From Mucilaginibacter auburnensis (lineage in GTDB: Bacteria > Bacteroidota > Bacteroidia > Sphingobacteriales > Sphingobacteriaceae), in the NCBI RefSeq assembly GCF_002797815.1, contig NZ_PGFJ01000001.1, forward strand, positions 1,302,001-1,366,000: a stretch of 64,000 bases of DNA, given 5' to 3'. This document shows, piece after piece, positions 13,637-21,735 of this stretch. Position numbers and translations under genes: made by a program. Every line of letters starts with the position of its first letter. Within the stretch, counting starts at the first letter, position 1. The notes beneath the pieces were generated by a model. That model made no database searches. It had not been told where the DNA came from and was given only the letters and a program-made list of their open reading frames with translations.

Positions 13637-13676
13637 CTAATAAACATTTAAAGCCGTACAACACAATATAGCCGGG

Positions 13677-15113
13677 ATGAAGAAAGTAGTACTTGTAAGT
13701 TGTTTCCTATTATTGACTGTTAAACTATTTGCTCAGCAATTTTCTCAATACAATACCGGAACGCTGTACGATTCGTTTGAAAACCCATCCCAGCGGTCTT
13801 TTATTCCCGATTCAAGCAGGTTCATAGCCTCCAATTTTTTCATTCCTAATTTAACGGGTAATTTTTATGTAACGGGTAATGCTCAAGATGCTGTTATAGA
13901 CCGGTTCTTCTCGGGTTACTATAATACGAAGGCTTTACAGATTGGGCAGGGTAAATACAGCAACATACGCAGCAGTTCAAACGCTTACCTGGCAATGCTT
14001 AAAATATTTACCAGTCTTAACGGCAACCAGGAAATAGGCTTCTCCATAAGTAGCAGGGCCGAAGCTATGGGTTACGTTACAGATGAATCATTAGCTTTAT
14101 TTGCTGGGCCTAATGATTTTAATAAGTCTTTCTACGCTAATGTACTTAATGACAATTACTCTTATCAGGTATATCATCAGTTCTCTTTTAGTTACCGCGA
14201 GCAGATCAATCCGCGTTTTGCATTAGGTATAAAATTGAGCGCGCTTTTGGGTTTAGCTTACAGTGATGTAAGGATCAATCAGTCGCAATTAACATTGGAT
14301 CAACCTAATGATGCCGCTATTATTGCATTGAGTGGTACCGGTAAAATAAGCGAGCAGATCAAAAAGTTTACCTTTAAAAACCCGGGAGCTGCTATTACCA
14401 TTGGAACAGGCTTAACAACCAGAGATGGCTACCGGTTGCAATTCAACTTAAAAGATCTGGGTATCATCAGGTGGGGAGGCGACTCATACATTGCAAATTT
14501 TGTAAGTGGTGATACCATTAACAATTTCAGTAAGAAAGAGCGCGAACAAAATATTATCAATGCAGTTTCGTCCATAACATCAGGCAACAAAACTCCAGGC
14601 CCTTTTTACAGCCACACCAATGCTATTTTTGAGACAAGCATAAACAGGACTTATTGGCTGGATTACGACAAAAAATTCAGAATAGCGCCAACGCTTATCG
14701 CCTCAAAGGAGTTGTTTTATGACCATGTAACAGCTGCGGCAGTAGTTCCGTTCAGTTATAACAATATTACTGTTACCGGTACCGCATCTTACAATACCCT
14801 GGGGTTGTTTAATTGGGGCGGCCAGCTTATGTATAAAACTCCCAATTTTGAGCTTTTTGCAGGAACAGAGCGTTTGTACCAGAGCGCAAAAGCTGTAAGA
14901 ACAGCGCTAAGAAACAATGGTGCTCAACAGGAGCAGGTTGTGCGCAACACTGGTGCCTACAGCGGAGCAGATGTATTTTTTGGCATTTCTTTTAAATTTG
15001 GAAACGTAATTGAACACCCAATGAATGCCAGTTGGATACCTAATGGTGAAGATGGTGGTTTCTTCAGCCGGATATGGCATAAAGTATTTAAAGGGAAACA
15101 AGGAACCTATTAA
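13677..15113 (+). CDS. Outer-membrane beta-barrel-like protein (DUF5723 type)
   Basis: 478 aa with a signal peptide ending near LFAQQ (about residue 20). The rest is rich in alternating strands and aromatic turns, and long stretches look like barrel hairpins. The N-terminal pattern (QFSQYNTGTLYDSFENPSQ) is what I associate with the Bacteroidota DUF5723 family. Function is unknown. It follows the 529-aa membrane protein by 40 nt. Its stop overlaps the stop of convergent tsaB by 4 nt. Confidence 0.65.
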   Translation: MKKVVLVSCFLLLTVKLFAQQFSQYNTGTLYDSFENPSQRSFIPDSSRFIASNFFIPNLTGNFYVTGNAQDAVIDRFFSGYYNTKALQIGQGKYSNIRSSSNAYLAMLKIFTSLNGNQEIGFSISSRAEAMGYVTDESLALFAGPNDFNKSFYANVLNDNYSYQVYHQFSFSYREQINPRFALGIKLSALLGLAYSDVRINQSQLTLDQPNDAAIIALSGTGKISEQIKKFTFKNPGAAITIGTGLTTRDGYRLQFNLKDLGIIRWGGDSYIANFVSGDTINNFSKKEREQNIINAVSSITSGNKTPGPFYSHTNAIFETSINRTYWLDYDKKFRIAPTLIASKELFYDHVTAAAVVPFSYNNITVTGTASYNTLGLFNWGGQLMYKTPNFELFAGTERLYQSAKAVRTALRNNGAQQEQVVRNTGAYSGADVFFGISFKFGNVIEHPMNASWIPNGEDGGFFSRIWHKVFKGKQGTY

Positions 15114-15787
15114 GCCTTTTTAGTAGTAACCAAAAAATCTTTAAGATAAAATGGTTCAAAATAAGCAACGTCTTCAAACTGACCCGCCTGATATTTTTGA
15201 TAGGCTTTTTGAGTAAGGTGCGCAGCTGAATTATAAAAATCTTCTACAATAACGGCGTTGCTGCTTTGGCTTAAAATTCTACGGCATTTTGCAGCGCCAT
15301 CACCAAAAAATACGATTTTGTTTTGTTGGAGTTCAGTCGTAAAACTATGTTCATCAATAATTTCGGCAGCAGTTGGTTTTATGGTATTTCCTGCCGCGTC
15401 AAACAAGGCGGTGTAAACTTCCATCCGGCGGGCATCAATCATTGGGCACATAAGGGCATCAGTATAGTTACCCTCGGCTGCAAAGCCACTTGCCATAGCC
15501 TCAAGCGTTTCTACGGCTATTAGTGGTTTGCTTAAAGCGTAGCATAAACCTTTCGCAGTTGAAACGCCAATACGTAACCCTGTATATGACCCGGGGCCAC
15601 TGCTAACGGCAATGGCATCTAACTCACCGTACTTAATGCCAGCCTTATTGAGCAACTCATCAATAAAAACAGTTATAACCTCGGCATGTACATTACGCTC
15701 ATTAACTTCCTTAACGGCAATTAACTCTCCCCGGTTAGCTAAAGCTACCGAACAAACGGTTGTGGCTGTTTCTATTTGTAAAATCAT
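15110..15787 (-). CDS. tsaB: tRNA threonylcarbamoyladenosine biosynthesis protein TsaB
   Basis: 225 aa from the chosen start. TsaB partners TsaD and TsaE in making t6A37 in tRNAs that read ANN codons. The ASKHA-type start MILQIETATT and the motif SSGPGSYTGLRIG (about residues 63-75) identify it. An in-frame ATG at 15796 adds three residues but falls inside the neighbouring repeat, and family members start at the MIL position. The stop overlaps the upstream beta-barrel gene by 4 nt, tail to tail. Confidence 0.93.
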   Translation of the reverse strand: MILQIETATTVCSVALANRGELIAVKEVNERNVHAEVITVFIDELLNKAGIKYGELDAIAVSSGPGSYTGLRIGVSTAKGLCYALSKPLIAVETLEAMASGFAAEGNYTDALMCPMIDARRMEVYTALFDAAGNTIKPTAAEIIDEHSFTTELQQNKIVFFGDGAAKCRRILSQSSNAVIVEDFYNSAAHLTQKAYQKYQAGQFEDVAYFEPFYLKDFLVTTKKA

Positions 15788-15790
15788 TTT

Positions 15791-15871
15791 AGTCATTGGT
15801 CATCGGTCATTGGTCATTAGTCATTGGTCATAAGCTTTTTACTAATGACTAATGACCAGTGACTAATGACC
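15791..15871. repeat. Word-type palindrome between tsaB and yidD
   Basis: Left arm (15791-15831) is a run of decamer-like words such as GGTCATTGGTCATTAGTCATT. Right arm (15841-15871) repeats ACTAATGACTAATGACCAGTG, its complement, across the loop AAGCTTTTT. It spans from the tsaB start to 2 nt before the yidD stop, filling the whole junction. On the minus strand it could act as a terminator or pause after yidD and as the leader of tsaB. Confidence 0.75.
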
Positions 15872-15872
15872 A

Positions 15873-16115
15873 TCACGGTACAGGATCATGCCCGTGGCCG
15901 CCCCAGGGGTTGCAGCGGGCAATACGTTTCAAAGTTAACCATCCACCTTTAAAAGGGCCATATTTTTTTACGGCTTCTAAACCATATTGAGAGCAGGTAG
16001 GCGTATACCGGCATGATGCACCTAAAAGGGGAGAAAGAAAATATTGGTAGAACCTGATCAGTGCAATAAATACGGCGCCCAGGCCCGTCTTTATTATATT
16101 TGCTATAGCCTTCAT
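15873..16115 (-). CDS. yidD: Membrane protein insertion efficiency factor YidD
   Basis: 80 aa. Hallmarks are [14 protein letters not shown] (about residues 36-49) and the C-terminal [12 protein letters not shown]. YidD aids insertion of proteins with YidC. Its ATG overlaps the rnpA stop by 4 nt, so the two are translationally coupled in the order rpmH-rnpA-yidD. Confidence 0.95.
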   Translation of the reverse strand: MKAIANIIKTGLGAVFIALIRFYQYFLSPLLGASCRYTPTCSQYGLEAVKKYGPFKGGWLTLKRIARCNPWGGHGHDPVP

Positions 16116-16495
16116 TTAGCAAGCCCCTCGCAAAGCTGAGTGAAAAGCTTTTGCATTTTTTTATCAATAAATGCATACTCACTTATCTCTTTACCAATGT
16201 AACTTACAGAAAGAATGATGGTTTTACCCGTCTGCTCCAAAAAGTTGTAAAGCTGTTCTTGTTTATGCAGGCGGTAGGCTTCGCGCATGCGGCGTTTAAG
16301 CAGGTTGCGGTCAACCGCGTGCTTATACCGTTTTTTTGCAACAGTAAAAACTACTTGCGCAGGTGCGGGCTGTGGCTGTTCAATAACTAACCACGATACC
16401 TTAAAAGGATAACATAAAAAGGAAGAACCGTTATGATAAAGACCATCAATAAGCCTTTTGTTACATAACCGTTCTTCCTTTTTAAAGGTTTGCAT
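16112..16495 (-). CDS. rnpA: Ribonuclease P protein component
   Basis: 127 aa, basic. The signature [19 protein letters not shown] (about residues 55-73) is the RNR motif that contacts RNase P RNA. The protein stabilises the ribozyme that matures tRNA 5' ends. It lies downstream of rpmH with a gap of 75 nt and overlaps yidD by 4 nt. Confidence 0.95.
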   Translation of the reverse strand: MQTFKKEERLCNKRLIDGLYHNGSSFLCYPFKVSWLVIEQPQPAPAQVVFTVAKKRYKHAVDRNLLKRRMREAYRLHKQEQLYNFLEQTGKTIILSVSYIGKEISEYAFIDKKMQKLFTQLCEGLAK

Positions 16496-16570
16496 TTTGC
16501 TTATACTGAACCGAAATTTAAATAAATAACCGGTTCAGGCCCCTATGCTGATAAGAAGCAACCGGAGGAA

Positions 16571-16729
16571 TTATGCTTTATGACGACGCTCGTCAGATAC
16601 TGTTAGTCTTTTTCTGCCTTTTGCTCTTCTTGCTGCTAATATTCTTCTACCGTTAGCAGATGCCATACGCTCACGGAAACCGTGTTTATTTCTTCTTTTT
16701 CTTTGAGAAGGCTGGAATGTTCTTTTCAT
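16571..16729 (-). CDS. rpmH: 50S ribosomal protein L34
   Basis: 52-aa strongly basic protein. Its translation begins [20 protein letters not shown] and continues with the typical [20 protein letters not shown] block. The tail SDERRHKA is slightly longer than the E. coli version. It leads the rpmH-rnpA-yidD operon from the promoter at 16766-16796. dnaA, which neighbours rpmH in many bacteria, is absent. Confidence 0.95.
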   Translation of the reverse strand: MKRTFQPSQRKRRNKHGFRERMASANGRRILAARRAKGRKRLTVSDERRHKA

Positions 16730-16765
16730 GACTGTTTATTCTATTTGTTTAAAAAAACAAGAGCG

Positions 16766-16796
16766 CAAATGTAGTGTTATTTTCGCACTTCTCAAA
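16766..16796 (-). promoter_or_regulatory. Bacteroidota-type promoter of rpmH-rnpA-yidD
   Basis: Read on the minus strand: TTTG (16796-16793), 19-nt spacer, TACATTTG (16773-16766). This fits the primary-sigma consensus TTTG-N19-21-TAnnTTTG exactly. Transcription should start near 16758, giving a leader of about 30 nt before rpmH. It is the best match to the consensus I found in this window. Confidence 0.75.
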
Positions 16797-16856
16797 TACA
16801 ATTTTACATTTTTATAATTGTATATTTAAACTAATACTCAACCATTAACTGCTGTT

Positions 16857-17717
16857 ATGAAAAGACTTTACATTGTTATGCTGCTATTTTTGATTATTGC
16901 AAAAGCATCAGCTCAAAATAACACGCAGGCAGCTTACACTGTTTACAATACAACCACCAAAAGTAAAGTTCCTGTACAGGATGTTATTCAGGCTATGACT
17001 AATGCTGATATAGTTTTTTATGGCGAGATTCACGATGACAGCGTGGGCCACATTGCCGAGCTTGATCTGCTGAAGGCCTTATCAACACAATATCCCGGCA
17101 AAGTGGCCTTATCAATGGAGATGTTTGAAACCGATGTGCAGCCTGTGCTAAATGAATACCTATATGGCTATATCCGCGAGAAGAATTTTATTACAGATAG
17201 CCGCGCATGGCCCCATTACAAAACTGATTATAAGCCATTGGTTGAATTTGCCAAAAATAATAACATACCTGTTGTGGCAGCTAATGCTCCTGCCCGCTAT
17301 ACCAATATGGTTACTACCGGCGGACTTGGACACTTAAATGTACTTAGCAAACAAGCCAAAAGCTATTTGCCGCCTTTACCAATTGATACAGCAACCGGTG
17401 CTTATTACGAGAAATTTATTGCCGAAATGGGCGGTCAGCACGGTATGGGTAACATGCATATTTATCAATCTCAAAATTTGTGGGATGCTACCATGGCCTG
17501 GTCAATTGCGCGCTTCTATAAAGCCAATAAAGGCTTCAAAATTATGCAGGTTAACGGCGGGTTCCACAGCGAAGAGAAGATGGGCATTGTAGCACAGTTA
17601 AAAAACTATGCGCCTAAAGCAAGAGTAATAACCATCAATGCCTATGCAGGCTCTGTTCCCGATTGGAAAGAGCTATCCGGTAAAGCTGACTATGTTATTT
17701 TAACGGGAGGTAAATAG
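16857..17717 (+). CDS. ChaN/Tiki-family haem-binding uptake protein
   Basis: 286 aa with a signal peptide ending near ASAQN (about residue 20). Family motifs: FYGEIHDDSVGH (about 52-63), SMEMFETDVQPVL (about 88-100) and NGGFHSEEKMG (about 229-239). In Campylobacter, ChaN is a haem-binding lipoprotein; the same fold includes TraB/Tiki protease-like proteins, and the conserved Glu/His residues are kept here. There is no lipobox, so it is probably periplasmic. It stands alone, divergent from rpmH. Fold is clear; haem binding is inferred. Confidence 0.8.
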   Translation: MKRLYIVMLLFLIIAKASAQNNTQAAYTVYNTTTKSKVPVQDVIQAMTNADIVFYGEIHDDSVGHIAELDLLKALSTQYPGKVALSMEMFETDVQPVLNEYLYGYIREKNFITDSRAWPHYKTDYKPLVEFAKNNNIPVVAANAPARYTNMVTTGGLGHLNVLSKQAKSYLPPLPIDTATGAYYEKFIAEMGGQHGMGNMHIYQSQNLWDATMAWSIARFYKANKGFKIMQVNGGFHSEEKMGIVAQLKNYAPKARVITINAYAGSVPDWKELSGKADYVILTGGK

Positions 17718-17742
17718 CGTTTAAAATAATATTTACAGCGAT

Positions 17743-18240
17743 TTACAAATTAATCGGTTTTATCGAAGTTAGTTTAAGGTTTCCGTCGTTTAATACTTCA
17801 AACATTAAAGAACTACACTCGTGATAATCTAATTTATAGTAACCAGCACCAGGTCTGACCATATCTACGGGTCGTCTGCTAATAACACTATAGGCGATCG
17901 GCTTTTTTCCTTGCAAGAAGATTAAAGTACATTTTCCTTCATCATCAAGATTTACTTTCGCTAAAGCGTCTTTCACTGTTTGTAAATTGTCAATTTCTAA
18001 GGTATTTATGGTTTGCTGAGTGGTATAAGGCGCTAAAACTACCATCTCATTCCAAGGAACAACTGACAGTAAATTGCAGAATTGGCCAACTAATCTTGAT
18101 TTATCGCCCCCTGCTGACATAACATAATGAGATATTCCTTCGTCGACATCTACTTTTTGCAGAATCGGACGATTATTACACGCATTAAATATGAATGCTA
18201 ATGCTGAACAAACGGCTATATAGATTCTTGATGCTTTCAA
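17743..18240 (-). CDS. Hypothetical lipoprotein
   Basis: 165 aa. Signal of about 20 residues ending IFNAC-NNRP, a lipobox. I do not recognise the mature domain. It is a mixed alpha/beta globular sequence with scattered Cys residues (FCNLL, GKCTL, HECSS). It is convergent with the ChaN-like gene (25-nt gap) and lies 27 nt downstream of mscL on the same strand. Co-transcription with mscL is possible. Confidence 0.65.
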   Translation of the reverse strand: MKASRIYIAVCSALAFIFNACNNRPILQKVDVDEGISHYVMSAGGDKSRLVGQFCNLLSVVPWNEMVVLAPYTTQQTINTLEIDNLQTVKDALAKVNLDDEGKCTLIFLQGKKPIAYSVISRRPVDMVRPGAGYYKLDYHECSSLMFEVLNDGNLKLTSIKPINL

Positions 18241-18267
18241 TAAGTAAGGTTTGTTACGTTATTGACT

Positions 18268-18657
18268 TTAACCCTTCCTCGCCAACAAATCCCTTATCTC
18301 AGTAAGCAAAACTTCCTCTTTGGTAGGTGCCGGTGGTGCCGAAGGGGCTTCTTCGTCTTTCTTTTTTGTTGCGTTGATGGCTTTTACAATGATAAATAAG
18401 GCGAAGGCAACTATAATAAAGGAGATGATCTGCGAAAGGAAATTACCATATTTTATAGCTGTTCCGGGTATAACCAGTTTTTCCAGGTCAGTAAGTTTTG
18501 CGGCTTTTAGCGCAGGTGTTAAAATGGCGGGTGTAATAATATCATCAACCAGTGAGCTTACTATTTTACCAAACGCGCCACCAATTACCACCGCAACGGC
18601 GAGGTCAACCACATTGCCGCGCATGGCAAAAGCTTTAAATTCTTTTACTATAGACAT
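18268..18657 (-). CDS. mscL: Large-conductance mechanosensitive channel MscL
   Basis: 129 aa. The N-terminal amphipathic helix is followed by TM1, which carries RGNVVDLAVAVVIGGAFGKIV (about residues 14-34). TM2 is near 73-93 and there is a short charged C-terminal bundle. MscL forms the homopentameric emergency valve opened by hypo-osmotic stress. Length and motifs are typical. It is divergent from rpoN. Confidence 0.95.
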   Translation of the reverse strand: MSIVKEFKAFAMRGNVVDLAVAVVIGGAFGKIVSSLVDDIITPAILTPALKAAKLTDLEKLVIPGTAIKYGNFLSQIISFIIVAFALFIIVKAINATKKKDEEAPSAPPAPTKEEVLLTEIRDLLARKG

Positions 18658-18787
18658 GTTTCAAAATTTAGGGTTAAATAATCAGCTAATAAAATTAATC
18701 AATATGTAAAAACAAATACCCCATTTTGGCATTTATAGCATAAATGTAACCATACTAATCAAGTTTTCAAATTATTGGTAATTGATG

Positions 18788-18795
18788 TAGATTTG
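18788..18795 (+). promoter_or_regulatory. Candidate -7 element of rpoN
   Basis: TAGATTTG matches the TAnnTTTG consensus and sits 15 nt before the rpoN ATG, so transcription would start close to 18802. No good TTTG is seen 19-21 nt upstream, so support is partial. Confidence 0.35.
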
Positions 18796-18810
18796 CCTCT
18801 ACTCTAATTT

Positions 18811-20286
18811 ATGTTAAAACAGAACCTTCAACAAAAGCTATTACAAAAACTTTCTCCTCAGCAAATTCAATTCATCAAATTGCTGCAGGTACCCACCGTA
18901 TCATTAGATACGCGTATAAAAGAGGAACTGGAAGAGAATCCGGCGTTGGAGGATATGAGCCTAACCAACCTTAACGAGCCCGAAGAACAATATCCGGATC
19001 GTGATCCCGACGATGACAACTATAGCAACGACGAGGAGCATGGCGAAATGGACGAGTTCAATATAGACGACTATCTTCAGGAAGACAACGTGAATGAGTA
19101 CGGATCTCGTTATGACCAGAACGGCGATGACGAAGAAGACCGTAAGGAAATGCCGCTGGCTATTCAAAGCTCATTTTTTGAAAGTTTACAGGCGCAGTTG
19201 GATATGCTGCCGCTATCTGACAAAGACTTTGTTATTGGCAAGCAAATAATAGGAAGCTTGGATGATGACGGTTATTTGCGTCGCCCAATAATGTCACTAA
19301 CAGATGATCTCGCGTTTTCGCAAAATGTGATGGCCGAGGATGAGGAGGTAGAAGACATGTTAAGGATCATTCAGGGTTTTGATCCCGCAGGTGTAGGTGC
19401 GCGCAGTTTACAGGAGTGTTTGTTGATACAATTGCGTAAAAAAGACCAAACCGACCCTATCATCAAAAAGGCTATGTTGGTTGTTGAGGAATATCTGGAC
19501 GAGTTTACCCGTAAGCATTACGACAAGCTGGAGCGTTCACTGAATATGAACTCGGAGGAGTTACGTGCCGTTGTAAGCGAGATATTAAAGCTTAACCCTA
19601 AACCGGGTGATACCAATGAAGTAAACACTAAACAACTACAGGTTATTCCTGATTTCCACATCAAAAATAGCGACGGTACCCTTATACTTACCCTTAACGC
19701 TAAAAACGCCCCTGAACTGCGTGTGAGCCGTTCCTATCAGGAAATGTTCCAGCATTATGACAAGGCATCGCAAAAGGATAAAAAACTAAAAGAGGCGGTG
19801 CAGTTTGTTAAGCAGAAGCTGGATTCGGCTAAATGGTTTATTGATGCTATTAAGCAGCGTCAGCAAACCTTGCTTAAAACCATGAATGCCATTATGCAGT
19901 ATCAGTACGAGTTTTTCTTAACCGGAGACGATAAGAACCTCAAACCTATGATATTGAAAGATATTGCTGATCGTATTGGCATGGATATATCTACTGTATC
20001 GCGTGTAGCTAACTCTAAATACGTTCAAACAGAGCATGGTACCTATTTGCTCAAATCATTCTTCTCAGAAGCCATCCAAACCGAAAGCGGGGAAGAGGTT
20101 TCCAATAAAGAGGTTAAGAAGATATTGGAAGAGCATATTGGCAAGGAAGATAAACGCCACCCATTAGCCGACGAAAAGCTAACCGAGATACTCAAAGATG
20201 CCGGCTACAATATAGCCCGCCGCACCGTAGCCAAATACCGCGAGCAAATGAATATTCCGGTAGCAAGGTTGAGGAAAGAGGTGTAA
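18811..20286 (+). CDS. rpoN: RNA polymerase sigma-54 factor RpoN
   Basis: 491 aa. Region I is Gln/Leu-rich (LQQKLLQKLSPQQIQFIKLL). It is followed by a very acidic region II (about residues 53-115), the core-binding domain, the helix-turn-helix (DIADRIGMDISTVSRVAN, about 388-405), and the RpoN box ARRTVAKYRE (about 469-478) that reads the -24 element. Sigma-54 needs AAA+ enhancer-binding activators; none are encoded in the window. A bidirectional terminator follows. Confidence 0.96.
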   Translation: MLKQNLQQKLLQKLSPQQIQFIKLLQVPTVSLDTRIKEELEENPALEDMSLTNLNEPEEQYPDRDPDDDNYSNDEEHGEMDEFNIDDYLQEDNVNEYGSRYDQNGDDEEDRKEMPLAIQSSFFESLQAQLDMLPLSDKDFVIGKQIIGSLDDDGYLRRPIMSLTDDLAFSQNVMAEDEEVEDMLRIIQGFDPAGVGARSLQECLLIQLRKKDQTDPIIKKAMLVVEEYLDEFTRKHYDKLERSLNMNSEELRAVVSEILKLNPKPGDTNEVNTKQLQVIPDFHIKNSDGTLILTLNAKNAPELRVSRSYQEMFQHYDKASQKDKKLKEAVQFVKQKLDSAKWFIDAIKQRQQTLLKTMNAIMQYQYEFFLTGDDKNLKPMILKDIADRIGMDISTVSRVANSKYVQTEHGTYLLKSFFSEAIQTESGEEVSNKEVKKILEEHIGKEDKRHPLADEKLTEILKDAGYNIARRTVAKYREQMNIPVARLRKEV

Positions 20287-20307
20287 GTATTTTATCTATA
20301 AAAAATT

Positions 20308-20342
20308 AAAAGCGATGAGTTTTGAAACCCATCGCTTTTTTT
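20308..20342. terminator. Bidirectional terminator rpoN / SMP-30 gene
   Basis: AAAAGCGATGAGTTT (20308-20322) pairs with AAACCCATCGCTTTT (20325-20339) with one mismatch. A T-run follows on the plus side and an A/T-rich run on the minus side, so it can serve both convergent genes. Confidence 0.8.
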
Positions 20343-20360
20343 ATGTGATTTCGTTTAAGC

Positions 20361-21401
20361 TTAAAACTTCTCTACACCCTTTACGTTCATTTTAATTGAA
20401 GTTAATTTGGTAGACGGCCCGGTTATAAACAAAGTTTTATTATCCGCACCTCCAAAAACATTGTTGGTTGCACCACCTTTAATTGGTATACTCAGTACTT
20501 TGGCACCGGTTGGATCAAATGCTGTTATACCTAAACCATTGCTGATGTAAACGTTTCCTTTTTCATCCATTGACATGCCGTCGCCGCCCATATCATTGAA
20601 CTTCTTCATATTGGTAAGCGTACCATCGGCATTAACATCAAAAACCCATGTGCCGCCCATATTGTTGCCTGCCCATTTGTTAACGTAAAGTTTCTTGCCG
20701 TCAGGGGTTCCAACCACGCCGTTTGGCCACGAGTTGGCATCCCAGCCTGCTGCTTCAGATGTAACTCTGACCAAAGCCTTGGCGCCTGGCGCCAGGTAAT
20801 AAACATGTCCGCCTTTGCCGGTTGCTGCCTGCTCAGAATGTGTAGGCTCCCAGCCTTGTCGGCGAGGATCGGTAAGCGTCCAGTAATCGCGAGGAAAAAT
20901 AGGATCTGTAATGTACAAGCCGCCCGTAATCGGGTTGATCCAAACATCATTAGGACCGTTTAACAGCTTACCATTGTAATTATTGATAAGCACCGTTTGA
21001 TTACCATTGGGAGCAATTTTCCATAACTCGCCATACATATCAGCGCAAGCAATAAGATATCCGTTTTTGTCAAACGCCATACCGTTTGAGCGGCCCGCAC
21101 CTTGCTTGAAAAGCGACAGTGTTTTAGTGCCTGCGTCCCAACGAAAAATCTTATCAAATGGTTGATCGGTAAAATAAATATTACCTTGTTTATCAACCGC
21201 AGGTCCTTCAGAAAAACCAAAGTCGGATGCAAGGGTATCTAATTTACCTTTTGCCGCAGCGGCTACCAACCTGCCTGGGTCAACAATATCGCTTGTAACA
21301 TATTGCTCTTCCCCTTCCTGGTTGGTGTTATTGTCTTTTTTGCAGGAATTAAAGGCAACAAGGCCTGCCATACCAATAAATAGTAAAGTTCTCTTTCTCA
21401 T
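20361..21401 (-). CDS. SMP-30/gluconolactonase-family lipoprotein
   Basis: 346 aa. Lipoprotein signal ending LVAFNSC-KKD (Cys20). The mature protein is a six-bladed beta-propeller of the SMP-30/Gluconolaconase/LRE-like family. The metal-site patterns FSEGPAVDKQGNIYFTD (about 63-79), NGPNDVWINPITGGLYITD (about 147-165) and GDGMSMDEKGNVYIS (about 273-287) are visible. Relatives hydrolyse sugar lactones in the periplasm. The substrate is unknown and no sugar-acid operon surrounds it. It is convergent with rpoN. Confidence 0.85.
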   Translation of the reverse strand: MRKRTLLFIGMAGLVAFNSCKKDNNTNQEGEEQYVTSDIVDPGRLVAAAAKGKLDTLASDFGFSEGPAVDKQGNIYFTDQPFDKIFRWDAGTKTLSLFKQGAGRSNGMAFDKNGYLIACADMYGELWKIAPNGNQTVLINNYNGKLLNGPNDVWINPITGGLYITDPIFPRDYWTLTDPRRQGWEPTHSEQAATGKGGHVYYLAPGAKALVRVTSEAAGWDANSWPNGVVGTPDGKKLYVNKWAGNNMGGTWVFDVNADGTLTNMKKFNDMGGDGMSMDEKGNVYISNGLGITAFDPTGAKVLSIPIKGGATNNVFGGADNKTLFITGPSTKLTSIKMNVKGVEKF

Positions 21402-21735
21402 AAAAATAATATTAGGTTAAATAATTGGCACAGGTAATTAAGCGCATAATCTTGATGCGCAGTATCGCTTAAAAAAATAGCTTACTTTAGGTAGATTGGT
21501 TTAATAGAGGGTTAACTAAAGATAGCGGTGGTTTTAATTAAAAAAGTATAATAATTAACAATGGAGAATATTGTACAGCGCAATATTATAATATTTACAT
21601 ATCAATTTATACATAGCAGCGTTATGAATTGCAGTGATAAGTTAATGATTGATAGATATTGCCACTTTCTGAAATTATCGAAATCAATTTGTATAACTTG
21701 GTGTTAACTATAAAACTCATGCTTTATAATACAAT
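21402..21735. other. 334-bp divergent intergenic region
   Basis: AT-rich spacer between the divergent SMP-30 and GH130 genes, so it must hold both promoters. A small hairpin AATATTG-N7-CAATATT lies near 21568-21588. No promoter matching the Bacteroidota consensus well, and no small gene or RNA, was recognised. Confidence 0.5.

Noticed and set aside
15323..15523. Plus-strand open frames over tsaB, and similar overlapping frames over many other genes
   Set aside because: Shadows of the real genes in other frames; no start context, no family motif.
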